This document shows, in pieces, positions 7,218-14,839 of a stretch of DNA of 51,179 nt (position 1 is the stretch's first letter; every line of letters begins with the position of its first letter). Origin of the DNA: an uncultured Lachnospiraceae bacterium (GTDB lineage: Bacteria > Bacillota > Clostridia > Lachnospirales > Lachnospiraceae); contig CANQPM010000021.1 in the NCBI GenBank assembly GCA_947625775.1, forward strand, positions 1 through 51,179, in the 5' to 3' direction. The notes beneath the pieces were generated by a model. It ran no database searches. It was given only the letters and a program-made list of their open reading frames with translations, and was not told where the DNA came from. Made by a program: the position numbers and the translations under genes.

Positions 7218-8970
7218 ATTGTGAAAATTGAGCGTTGCGGCGGCTGTGCTTTTCACCGCCTTTGCCGCCAAAGCCCCCGCCCATTCCCATATTGCCCATA
7301 TCGGAGATGTCAAGCCCTGATGTATCTACTGCGGAGGTATCGCCCGAAAGCTGTCTGCTTACGGCATCAGCCCTGAGTGTCACAAAAGCTTCAAGAGCCT
7401 GTACGCCGTCGTCAAATTCCTCTGTTGTGCAGAATTTTGTCGGATCCTTTTCGACATAAGGCTTTATAAGCGCCTGTGTATCCTCAATCATCTGCGCAAG
7501 CTGTCCGTCGGAGAACCACCGCTCGACAAATTCGGAAAAAAGCTCGTGATACTCCTGCGCATATTTTTCATCGGAAAATATCCACCCAACCATTGGGCGG
7601 TCGTCTGCGCTGCCCCCAGAAACAGGATTGTCAATATCCGCGTTTACCGAGCTGTCGGCGTTGCTGTTTTGGAAAGAGCCAAAGGCAAGGTTATAGTCCC
7701 ATGGAATCATGGCAAGCTGTCCGTCCTGCTCGTGCAGATAGTAGTTGTGAATCATTGAGCCTGTATAGCTGTCGCCGTTGCACACGAAATTGTGTACTAC
7801 AAAGTAGCGGATTACTTCGTTGATATCTACAGTGTTTTCAAGGTCTGTGTATTCGCTGAGGTTTTTGAGGGACGATATTAGGCGTTTTTGGTCGGAAGAT
7901 GTAATATCCGTTTTGGCGTTGTCAAAAATATTGCTGTAGCTTTCAAAGTTATCATCGATATATTTCAGCTTTACATCATCACTTCCTCTGGCGCCGCCGT
8001 TTGGCATTCCGCCACCGTTTGGCATTCCGCCGTCGTTTGGCATTCCACCGCCATTTGGCATTTCACCGTCGCTTGGCATTCCACCACCGTTTGGCATTCC
8101 ACTGCCAAAGCTATTCCCTCTTTCCCCAAAGGCGTCGCTGTTACCAGCCTGCCACTGCCCTTGCTCGGTGTCGTTCTGTCCGTCTGGCGGTGCAGGAAAA
8201 TCACTGTCCTGGTTATCTGGCGGCGCGGGGAGGTCGCCGTCTGCCATTTCACCATTTAAGTCTTTTTGTGACATATCCTGTGAATTTGTATCATCATCAA
8301 AATCAAAGTCATCAAAATTAAAGTCCTTGCCGTTGCCGCGTCCGCCGCCAAAGCTCATGCTGTCAGGCTTATACAGATTTCCGCTGTCATTTCCATAATT
8401 CCTCTGCAGAAAGCTGTCCTCCACGCTTTCGACGGCAAGATACAGCCCCCAGTCCTCGCCGTTGACCGTGATATAGGCGTAGCTGCAGAGCGGCGCATCT
8501 ACTCCGAAATCGTCCATCATCTGATAGACAAGATAATCCTTCATCATAGTGTTGTCCTGAATTAAATTGTTCAGGCACAGCTTGTCAAGTCCGTGGTAAG
8601 TTTTTCCGTCCTCATAATGGTCAAACTCAAGCTTAAAGCTGTAGCGCGTGCTGTCCATAGAACGGACTGAGCTAAGCGAGGTATTTCCCTTTGCGCGTAT
8701 TCCTATATTTTTATAGCTTTCGCCGTCGATAACGACCGCGCACGGACTGTACTCTTCATTTTCGCAGCTTTCAATAAATTCGTCCCAGTCGTTCATCACG
8801 ATGTCGATGGTGTGTACAGAAGATGTGTCAAAAATCATATCCTCATAGCCCATTGTCCTGCCCTCCGAGGAGGAGTTAAGGGCTGCGCCGCATAAAATTA
8901 AAATGGTAAGCGCGAGTGATATTATAATGGCGGCAATGCAGATTTTGCCCATATGTCTGCTGGTTGACAT
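7216..8970 (-). CDS. CotH-family secreted protein kinase-like protein
   Basis: CotH proteins are atypical kinases; the Bacillus member phosphorylates spore coat proteins. A membrane anchor or signal (about residues 9-31) puts the rest outside. Family marks: RAKGNTS (92-98), the CLNNLIQDNTMMKDYL helix, ITVNGEDWGLYLAVESVEDSF (in 167-187) and IPWDYNLAFG with the metal-binding Asp. Residues about 208-330 are a low-complexity insert within the domain: Asp/Asn-rich, then six 6-residue repeats of the type GMPNGG (291-326). The tail is Gly/Met-rich. Eleven bases after DUF4956, third in an operon with the VTC polymerase. Substrate unknown; ECM or surface phosphorylation is inference. Confidence 0.88.
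   Translation of the reverse strand: MSTSRHMGKICIAAIIISLALTILILCGAALNSSSEGRTMGYEDMIFDTSSVHTIDIVMNDWDEFIESCENEEYSPCAVVIDGESYKNIGIRAKGNTSLSSVRSMDSTRYSFKLEFDHYEDGKTYHGLDKLCLNNLIQDNTMMKDYLVYQMMDDFGVDAPLCSYAYITVNGEDWGLYLAVESVEDSFLQRNYGNDSGNLYKPDSMSFGGGRGNGKDFNFDDFDFDDDTNSQDMSQKDLNGEMADGDLPAPPDNQDSDFPAPPDGQNDTEQGQWQAGNSDAFGERGNSFGSGMPNGGGMPSDGEMPNGGGMPNDGGMPNGGGMPNGGARGSDDVKLKYIDDNFESYSNIFDNAKTDITSSDQKRLISSLKNLSEYTDLENTVDINEVIRYFVVHNFVCNGDSYTGSMIHNYYLHEQDGQLAMIPWDYNLAFGSFQNSNADSSVNADIDNPVSGGSADDRPMVGWIFSDEKYAQEYHELFSEFVERWFSDGQLAQMIEDTQALIKPYVEKDPTKFCTTEEFDDGVQALEAFVTLRADAVSRQLSGDTSAVDTSGLDISDMGNMGMGGGFGGKGGEKHSRRNAQFSQ
7993..8100 (-). repeat. Six tandem 18-base repeats inside cotH
   Basis: Six in-frame 18-base units encode GMPNGG, GMPSDG, EMPNGG, GMPNDG, GMPNGG, GMPNGG. 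Such repeats change copy number easily, altering the length of the low-complexity insert without shifting frame. Confidence 0.85.
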
Positions 8971-8981
8971 TGTTCTGCCCC

Positions 8982-9653
8982 CTATCCCATGTAGTCGCCG
9001 TTGTAGCTTACAAGCACTGCGCTTTTTACGCCCTGCATTTCAGAAAGCTCATTGATAAAGTCCGTATTGTCGTCTTTCAGGCGGATTTCAAAATTGACCT
9101 CCACCATGCCTTTTTGCGCGCTCTTGCTTTTGACTGTGCAGCGCTTTGTCATTTTGCTGAGATACTCCTTTGCTGCCTTTTCGCTTTCGCTGCCGTCACA
9201 GGACAGGACTGCGATATATGGATTATAGTGGGACTTTTTATTTACAAATATGAGAAGAATTACGCCGATAATCACGCTGCCGATTACGGCAAGGGGGATA
9301 AAGCCTGCCGCAAGCACTATTCCTACGGCAATCGACCAGAACAGGAACGCGATGTCAAGCGGCTCCTTGATTGCCGTGCGGAAACGGACAATGGACAGCG
9401 CGCCCACCATGCCGAGGGACAAAACCACATTGGAGGTGACGGCGAGGATTACGACTGTCGTAATCATAGTCATGGCAATGAGTGTCACGCCAAAGCTTGA
9501 CGAATACATCACGCCCTGATATGTCTTTTGGTACACCATAAAGATAAACAATCCTATGCAAAAAGCCAAAACCAAGGCAATAGCCATGTCAAGAAGGCTT
9601 ACTGCAGTTACGTTTTCCATAAAGCTTGATTTAAAAATGTCGTTGAAATTCAT
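8982..9653 (-). CDS. DUF4956 membrane protein
   Basis: A 223-residue protein with several hydrophobic segments in its first half (MDMAIALVLAF region onward), then the conserved stretch VVLSLGMVGALSIVRFRTAIKEP, which is the DUF4956 hallmark, two more membrane segments and a cytoplasmic ferredoxin-like tail of about 75 residues. I use the ATG at 9653 because AGGAG lies 9 bases before it; the longer frame from 9776 would overlap the upstream gene. DUF4956 genes are repeatedly found beside VTC and CotH genes, as here. Its molecular role is unknown; a channel or partner for the VTC polymerase in the membrane is inference. Confidence 0.88.
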   Translation of the reverse strand: MNFNDIFKSSFMENVTAVSLLDMAIALVLAFCIGLFIFMVYQKTYQGVMYSSSFGVTLIAMTMITTVVILAVTSNVVLSLGMVGALSIVRFRTAIKEPLDIAFLFWSIAVGIVLAAGFIPLAVIGSVIIGVILLIFVNKKSHYNPYIAVLSCDGSESEKAAKEYLSKMTKRCTVKSKSAQKGMVEVNFEIRLKDDNTDFINELSEMQGVKSAVLVSYNGDYMG

Positions 9654-9757
9654 AATTTTTGCTCTCCTTTTATTTTTCATTAATATTGTAGGTAATTGTG
9701 AAAGGTGTTCTAAGCCGTTCGAGTAGAATTTTCTCAAATGCTTTTGTAGTTGCAAGC

Positions 9758-10429
9758 TTAACCGTATATGCGGCACTGTGCATATTTTGAAAAAGCGCCT
9801 GCGTGCCTGCTGGGGAGCTGTACTGCGTCGCGGATTATGTCGGGAAGGAAATTATCCCACTTCACTTCCATAATAATCGGGGCATTGCCCGCGGGAATCG
9901 TGATACAGTCCCAATTTAAAAAGTCCGTGCAGCTAAGTCCCGTGCGTATGTTGTAGTCAAAGGTGACGCGGACATTTCCAGGGGCATATACGAAAGGCTC
10001 CCGCGTGTAATCCACGATTGTTTTCGGACACAGACCTGTCGTCTGCATTTTTGCGTACAATTCGCGGACAAGCCCGTGCGGGTGTTCCTTCATCCAGTCA
10101 AGGTTTCCGTCAACAATCGCCTGCGCCTCTTTGGCGGTGATTGCGGCGGATTGCTTATTGCCGAGGCTGTTCAGCTTGCTTTTTTTCTCCAGATGAATCT
10201 CCTGAATATTTCCGTTGTAGTAGCGTATGCGGAATTTTTCGCGGACACTTACGCCGTCAAGCTTTTCACGCAGCGCGGTGTCTGACGGTGTATCAAAATA
10301 TAGACTTCGTATAATGTATTTTCCGTCAATGGCATGTGAATCGCACTGCATAATGCTGCGCAGCCGCAGCCGTAGCGTCAGCAGATCCGCGTTGTTGATT
10401 TCGTGTTTTAGTTCATGCCTGTAAACCAT
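9758..10429 (-). CDS. VTC-domain polyphosphate polymerase-like protein
   Basis: Resembles the catalytic tunnel domain of yeast Vtc4, which makes polyphosphate from ATP. Basic and acidic tunnel residues are arranged as in the family: YRHELK (3-8), RSLYFDTP (41-48), REKFRIRYY (63-71), LEKKSK (80-85), RVTFDYNIR (154-162), IMEVKWDN (186-193) and Lys215 near the C-terminus. Length 223 fits a stand-alone VTC domain with no SPX domain. AAAGGAG lies upstream of the ATG. It is first in the operon VTC-DUF4956-CotH, behind a promoter with a direct-repeat operator (10533-10564). Polyphosphate synthesis here is inferred from fold, not shown. Confidence 0.88.
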   Translation of the reverse strand: MVYRHELKHEINNADLLTLRLRLRSIMQCDSHAIDGKYIIRSLYFDTPSDTALREKLDGVSVREKFRIRYYNGNIQEIHLEKKSKLNSLGNKQSAAITAKEAQAIVDGNLDWMKEHPHGLVRELYAKMQTTGLCPKTIVDYTREPFVYAPGNVRVTFDYNIRTGLSCTDFLNWDCITIPAGNAPIIMEVKWDNFLPDIIRDAVQLPSRHAGAFSKYAQCRIYG

Positions 10430-10532
10430 CTTCTGCTTCTCCTTTCCGTCACGCGAATAAAAGTAACCGCGGACAAGTATAAAGCCATTCTAAATTGCAG
10501 CTTTTTAAGCTGTTTTGGCTGTACTATTGGAG

Positions 10533-10564
10533 ATTATAAGAGCGTAACCTTAAATGAACTTAAA
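10533..10564 (-). promoter_or_regulatory. Promoter and direct-repeat operator of the VTC-DUF4956-cotH operon
   Basis: On the minus strand: TTTAAG, 4 bases, TTTAAG, 10 bases, TATAAT (10538-10533). The repeats cover the -35 region, the usual place for an OmpR-type activator. The identical geometry, TTTAAC-TACA-TTTTAT-10-TATAAT, precedes the response regulator gene at 15510. The gap 10430-10793 holds this promoter and the plus-strand acetyltransferase promoter. Confidence 0.65.
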
Positions 10565-10623
10565 GAAAAATAATAAAAAAGAATTTTAAGAAAAAATTTT
10601 TATTATAAATACTTTTTGTAATA

Positions 10624-10666
10624 CTTTTTAAGTATAGAAATTCATTTAATATATGTATTTGATATT
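10624..10666 (+). promoter_or_regulatory. Probable LysR-type box upstream of the acetyltransferase
   Basis: This 43-base stretch aligns without gaps, 32 of 43 identical, to 16707-16749 upstream of the lysR gene. It contains TTTAATAT-9-ATATTAAA as an inverted repeat continuing to 10669. It ends in the -35 hexamer at 10659. Confidence 0.55.
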
Positions 10667-10687
10667 AAATAATCACCTAGGTATAAT
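10659..10687 (+). promoter_or_regulatory. Sigma-A promoter of the acetyltransferase/flavodoxin-AKR unit
   Basis: TTGATA (10659-10664), 17 bases, TATAAT (10682-10687). The spacer contains the 8-base palindrome ACCTAGGT (10676-10683). Confidence 0.8.
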
Positions 10688-10793
10688 AAAATTAAGCAAT
10701 GCGGCATTTATTTACGCATATTTCGCAAAATTTCACGCTGTCAATAGAATTTTGCAAGCGCCTAAAAATTTATCATAGAGGGAGGTATTGCTG

Positions 10794-11369
10794 TTGGGCA
10801 CGGAAAAAATGATATATTTCGGGGAAGGCACAGACGCGGACAGCGATAGGCTGATGGCTGACGGTGAATTGTTTCAGGAGGCAATAAAGATCACAATGGA
10901 AATCAATTGCCAGTATCATAAGCCAGATGAGCTTAAAGCGCTTATGGAGCGTCTGACGGGCAGGCATATAGGCGGCGGGTTTCGTATGTTTCCGCCGTTT
11001 TACACAGACTTTGGGAAAAATATTGTAATAGGAAATGACGTATTTATCAATTCGGGTTGCCATTTTCAGGATCAGGGCGGCATTTGGATTGGAGATGGTG
11101 CGCTGATTGGGCATAATGTGACGCTTGCTACTATCAACCACGACCTTGAACCCGAGAACAGCCGAAAAAATCATTATGCGCCGATTAAAATAAGGGAACA
11201 CGTATGGATTGGCTCAAACGCTGTAATCCTTCCAGGCGTGACGGTTGGGGAGTGGGCGGTAATAGGAGCGGGCGCGATAGTCACGAAAGATGTCGAGCCT
11301 TATACAGTTGTCGGTGGCGTGCCTGCAAAAATAATAAGGCGAGTAGAAGGTGAACAGTGTGAAAAATAA
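10794..11369 (+). CDS. Maltose/galactoside-type sugar O-acetyltransferase (hexapeptide repeat)
   Basis: Moves acetyl from acetyl-CoA to a sugar hydroxyl. The N-terminal helical Maa domain is followed by a left-handed beta-helix: [30 protein letters not shown], the catalytic His in ATINHDLEP, and [19 protein letters not shown]...[13 protein letters not shown]. About 191 residues, normal for Maa/LacA. I favour the TTG at 10794, eight bases after GGAGG; a TTG at 10788 is too close and an ATG lies at 10809. It is co-directional with the flavodoxin-AKR gene 66 bases on. This pairing with redox lipoproteins under a LysR regulator recurs in clostridia as I recall it; the true substrate is unknown. 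Confidence 0.9.
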   Translation: MGTEKMIYFGEGTDADSDRLMADGELFQEAIKITMEINCQYHKPDELKALMERLTGRHIGGGFRMFPPFYTDFGKNIVIGNDVFINSGCHFQDQGGIWIGDGALIGHNVTLATINHDLEPENSRKNHYAPIKIREHVWIGSNAVILPGVTVGEWAVIGAGAIVTKDVEPYTVVGGVPAKIIRRVEGEQCEK

Positions 11370-11435
11370 ATTTTTCACACGCAAATTTGTGCTTGGTGTA
11401 TAAATTCTCAGGTGTATTAAGAATGGAGGATTGGT

Positions 11436-12959
11436 ATGATGAAACGTGTTGTTGCAGTGATTTTTACGTTTATAATGGTCTTTGGGCTTGTTGCCTGCAA
11501 TGGAAGTGAGGCGCAGGGCAGGGTAAAAAAGGCGGCAGACTTGGGAAGCAAAGACGAGGAGGAAAATGCTATGAGTTTACCCGAGACACAAAGCACAGAA
11601 CAGGCAACGCCTGATATAGAGAAAAGCAATATTCTTGTGGCATATTTTTCAGCTACAGGCACGACGAAGGAGCTTGCGGAATATGCCGCTGATATTTTGT
11701 CTGCCGATATTTATGAGATTACGCCAGAGCAGCCTTATACATCTGATGATTTGGCGTATTATACAGGCGGCAGGGCAGATCAGGAGCAGAATGATCCTGA
11801 CGCGCGCCCTGCGATAACAGGCTCTGTCGCAAATATGGAGCGGTATGATGTGGTTCTGCTGGGCTATCCGATTTGGCATGGGCAGGCACCCAGGATTATA
11901 AGCACTTTTCTTGAAAGTTATGATTTTTCAGGGAAAACAATTCTGCCTTTCTGCACTTCACACAGCAGCGGAATAGGTTCAAGCGCTGATGACCTTCATT
12001 CGCTCGCGCCAGATGCGGTATGGCTTGACGGCGAACGGTTTGCGCAAGGCGCTTCCATGGAGGAAATTGAAAAATGGCTTGAAAAAAATGACATTAATGT
12101 CACTTCAATGCAGGCTGAGTCCGTTGCCGCCGCAAAGGTCGGGGAATTTGATTTTGAAAAGCGCACGGTTATGCTTAACAGCGGATATGAAATGCCGATT
12201 GTGGGGCTTGGCACATACAGTCTTTCTGACGAGGAGTGCTACAATTCGGTTACAGCATTGCTGGAAGCGGGTGGCAGGCTGATTGACACGGCGTATATGT
12301 ACGGAAACGAGGCGGCTGTCGGGCGCGCGGTGCGTGACTCCAAAGTGCCGCGGGAGGAGATTTTTGTAATCACGAAGATTTATCCTGGCGAGCAGTACCA
12401 AAATCCCGAAAAAGCGATACAGGACGCGCTTGACAAGCTGGATATCGGCTACATTGACATGATGCTGCTTCACCACCCAGGTGAAAATGACGTGAAAGCA
12501 TATAAGGCTATGGAGCAGGCAGTGGCGGAGGGGAAAATCCACTCTATCGGACTGTCTAACTGGTACGTGGAGGAGCTTGAGGAATTTCTGCCGCAGGTCA
12601 CAATAAAGCCTTCGCTTGTGCAGAATGAGATACATCCGTACTATCAGGAAAATGATGTGATTCCGTATATTCAGGGACTTGGAATTGTCGTGCAGGGCTG
12701 GTATCCATTTGGTGGCAGGGGGCATACGGCGGAATTGCTTGGTGATTCGGTAATATCAGATATTGCCAATGCGCATGGAGTGACATCGGCGCAAGTAATC
12801 CTGCGGTGGAATCTGCAGAAGGGCGTAGTCGTAATCCCAGGCTCAGGCAATTCCGACCATATCCGCGAAAACCTTGACATATTTGACTTTGAACTGACTG
12901 ATGACGAGATGAACCGCATAAATGCGCTGGACAGGGGCGAGAAGCATGACTGGTATTGA
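11436..12959 (+). CDS. Lipoprotein flavodoxin-aldo/keto reductase fusion
   Basis: One 507-residue chain with three parts. Residues 1-21 are a lipoprotein signal with lipobox LVAC (Cys21). Residues about 65-218 are a flavodoxin, with the FMN phosphate loop FSATGTTKE (71-79) and the YPIWHG flavin loop. Residues about 242-507 are an aldo/keto reductase with the tetrad Asp284, Tyr289, Lys314 and His346, and the NADPH-binding end (IPGSGNSDHIREN). The frame is continuous, so this is not a sequencing merge of two genes. The lipobox predicts an outside location, odd for enzymes using FMN and NADPH. It converges with a kinase gene 17 bases away. Confidence 0.9.
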   Translation: MMKRVVAVIFTFIMVFGLVACNGSEAQGRVKKAADLGSKDEEENAMSLPETQSTEQATPDIEKSNILVAYFSATGTTKELAEYAADILSADIYEITPEQPYTSDDLAYYTGGRADQEQNDPDARPAITGSVANMERYDVVLLGYPIWHGQAPRIISTFLESYDFSGKTILPFCTSHSSGIGSSADDLHSLAPDAVWLDGERFAQGASMEEIEKWLEKNDINVTSMQAESVAAAKVGEFDFEKRTVMLNSGYEMPIVGLGTYSLSDEECYNSVTALLEAGGRLIDTAYMYGNEAAVGRAVRDSKVPREEIFVITKIYPGEQYQNPEKAIQDALDKLDIGYIDMMLLHHPGENDVKAYKAMEQAVAEGKIHSIGLSNWYVEELEEFLPQVTIKPSLVQNEIHPYYQENDVIPYIQGLGIVVQGWYPFGGRGHTAELLGDSVISDIANAHGVTSAQVILRWNLQKGVVVIPGSGNSDHIRENLDIFDFELTDDEMNRINALDRGEKHDWY

Positions 12960-12976
12960 GGCTGTTTGCGGGTGAT

Positions 12977-14212
12977 TTATGTGTTCTGCGCGGGAAATGT
13001 TGCAGTGATGAGGAAGGTGTCATCATCGTAAGCGGCGGCGCTGATTTTGCCCTTGTGCGCGGACACTATTGCCTGCGCTATGGATAAACCGATGCCGTGT
13101 CCGCCTGTTTCGGAATTGCGTGAGGCATCTGTCCTGTAAAAACGGTCAAAAACATGGCGCAGATTTTCATTGGACAGTTCCATGACCGAGGTGTTGCTCA
13201 CGGTCAGCACGAGTTTTTTGCCTTGTTTTTTAAAATTCAATATGATGCGGCTGCCTTTCGGGGAGTATTTGAGCGCATTGTCCAAAAGCAGGGACACGAG
13301 CTGGGAAATCGCTTTATCGTTTCCGCACATGGAGAGCATGGGCTGCACTTGACATGAAAGCTCCTTGCCCTGCGTCTGTGCGAGTGTTTGGAAGGGGGTG
13401 GCGGTATCTTGTATGATGTCGGAAACAGGGAACTCTATCATCTGCATGGGATTTTTTGTCTCCTCCATGCGCGCAAGGTACACGAGCTCATTTGTAAGGC
13501 TTGTCAGTCTTTTGGTCTGCTGCTGTATATCATCTAGACATTCGTTGTCGCCTATATCCATTTTCAGGACATCGGCATTGGCGCTGATGATTGTGAGTGG
13601 GGTTTTGATTTCATGTCCTGCGTCGGTGATGAAACGTTTCTGTTTTTCATAGCTTTCCGCGATTGGCTGGATAAATTTGCCGACAAAGAAGCAGACTGCT
13701 ATGGCGATTAGGGCGTACCCCAGAAGTGATATGGCAATGCTGGACAGCGCAAAGTCGCGGCACAAATCGAGCTTGCGGCCGCAGTCAAGAAAGGTGATGC
13801 GCGTGCCGTTTGTTTCGGAGGTGCGGATATAGCGGAAATTTTGGGTAAAGCCGTAGGTGTTGGTTTTTTCAAGGACTTCTTCTGCGTATTGTGTCGCTGT
13901 GGAATCGTCTACGGTGAATATATGTCTGGTGTCTGTGTGGACAATTTCGCCTGTTTCATTTACAAATACGGAAAAAAATCTGCTTTCAAAAGGGATTTCT
14001 GGCGACATATCGGGCGGGAGGGTATTAGGTCTGCCTTTTTCAAGGTTTGGGAATATGCCCTTATTACGTGACATCAGAGAAAGTGTCGCGTCAGCCTCGT
14101 CAACGACAGACTTATAATTAAGAAGATTCATTCCGACAACAATAACGGCCAGCAAAACAAAAAGGGCAGTTAAGGCAAGGGCTGTAAATTTAATTCGTAG
14201 TTTTTTTATCAT
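12977..14212 (-). CDS. Sensor histidine kinase
   Basis: Membrane kinase of 411 residues, partner of the response regulator encoded upstream at 14830-15510. One membrane segment near the N-terminus, a roughly 130-residue outer sensor domain, a second segment near residue 155-180, no clear HAMP domain, then the phospho-acceptor box ITDAGHEIKTPL (His200), and an ATPase domain with LLLDNALKYS (N box), FDRFYRTD (F box) and GGHGIGLSIA (G2 box). The start at 14212 follows GGAGG; an ATG at 14224 overlaps that site. Unusually, 617 bases with repeats separate it from its regulator gene. Confidence 0.93.
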   Translation of the reverse strand: MIKKLRIKFTALALTALFVLLAVIVVGMNLLNYKSVVDEADATLSLMSRNKGIFPNLEKGRPNTLPPDMSPEIPFESRFFSVFVNETGEIVHTDTRHIFTVDDSTATQYAEEVLEKTNTYGFTQNFRYIRTSETNGTRITFLDCGRKLDLCRDFALSSIAISLLGYALIAIAVCFFVGKFIQPIAESYEKQKRFITDAGHEIKTPLTIISANADVLKMDIGDNECLDDIQQQTKRLTSLTNELVYLARMEETKNPMQMIEFPVSDIIQDTATPFQTLAQTQGKELSCQVQPMLSMCGNDKAISQLVSLLLDNALKYSPKGSRIILNFKKQGKKLVLTVSNTSVMELSNENLRHVFDRFYRTDASRNSETGGHGIGLSIAQAIVSAHKGKISAAAYDDDTFLITATFPAQNT

Positions 14213-14268
14213 AGAGTCCTCCATTTTTCTGTATTATAGGGTATTAAAATTGTTGAATGGTTAATAAG

Positions 14269-14287
14269 GGTGTTCTAAGGCGTTCGA
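14269..14287. repeat. 19-base element shared with 9704-9722
   Basis: GGTGTTCTAAGGCGTTCGA differs at one of 19 bases from 9704-9722. Both copies lie about 55-75 bases upstream of a minus-strand start codon (the kinase at 14212, DUF4956 at 9653). Confidence 0.5.
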
Positions 14288-14363
14288 ATTTGGGTGAAAT
14301 ATACAAAAACGCGACTAGGTGCTCCGCAAATCGTCGCTTATTTTGTATATTTCACCCAAATTC
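14286..14363. repeat. Long palindromic element, copy 1
   Basis: Two perfect 23-base inverted arms (14286-14308 and 14341-14363) surround a 32-base loop that itself contains GCGAC/GTCGC. The right flank TACGTTATC is shared with copy 2. Together with copy 2 and the three 99-base repeats it fills the 617-base gap between kinase and response regulator genes. Confidence 0.9.
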
Positions 14364-14438
14364 TACGTTATCAAATACAGGTTCGTAAATGTTTGGTTGA
14401 AATTGTTAGGTATTTGCGGAGGTTTGTATAATGAGTCC

Positions 14439-14518
14439 GAGTTTGTGTGAAATATACAAAATCGCGACTTGGTGCGCGATGCGAATCGTCGCTTATTTTG
14501 TATATTTCACCCAAACTC
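14439..14518. repeat. Long palindromic element, copy 2
   Basis: Arms 14439-14461 and 14496-14518 are inverted copies with one mismatch. The loop keeps CGCGACTTGGTGC and AATCGTCGCTTA of copy 1, with changes in the middle on both sides. The same right flank, TACGTTATC, follows. Confidence 0.9.
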
Positions 14519-14542
14519 TACGTTATCGCCATGTAACTTCAT

Positions 14543-14641
14543 CATAAATGTCGTGAGAAGCACGGTGAAAAACGCCGCCCTTGCGTTTTTCTAAACATTT
14601 AGAAAGTCTTAGGCGATGTCTTTTATCGCCTTAGACTTTTA
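14543..14641. repeat. 99-base tandem repeat, unit 1
   Basis: Each unit starts CATAAATG and holds two hairpins: GAAAAACGC/GCGTTTTTC with loop CGCCCTT, and AAAGTCTTAGGCGAT/ATCGCCTTAGACTTT with one internal mismatch. Confidence 0.92.
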
Positions 14642-14741
14642 CATAAATGTCGTGAGAAGCACAGTGAAAAACGCCGCCCTTGCGTTTTTCTAAACATTTA
14701 GAAAGTCTTAGGCGATGTCTTTTATCGCCTTAGACTTTTAC
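14642..14741. repeat. 99-base tandem repeat, unit 2
   Basis: Nearly identical to unit 1: one substitution (cacAgtg for cacGgtg) in the unit body and one extra base at the end. Confidence 0.92.
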
Positions 14742-14839
14742 CATAAATGTTGTGAGAAGCACGGTGAAAAACGCTGCCCTTGCGTTTTTCTAAACATTTA
14801 GAAAGTCTTAGGCGATGTCCTTTATCGCCTTAGACTTTC
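14742..14839. repeat. 99-base tandem repeat, unit 3, overlapping the response regulator stop
   Basis: The second hairpin of this unit runs into the last codons and stop (14830-14832) of the minus-strand response regulator gene. This suggests that the ancestral unit was the 3' end hairpin pair of that gene, later copied twice in tandem downstream of it. Confidence 0.9.

Noticed and set aside
7971-8321. Long open frames on several strands across the cotH repeat region
   Set aside because: They are by-products of the 18-base repeats; the CotH frame has a domain, start site and operon position.
14543-14839. Three direct repeats as a CRISPR array
   Set aside because: Units are 99 bases, adjoin without spacers and hold internal hairpins; no cas genes are nearby.
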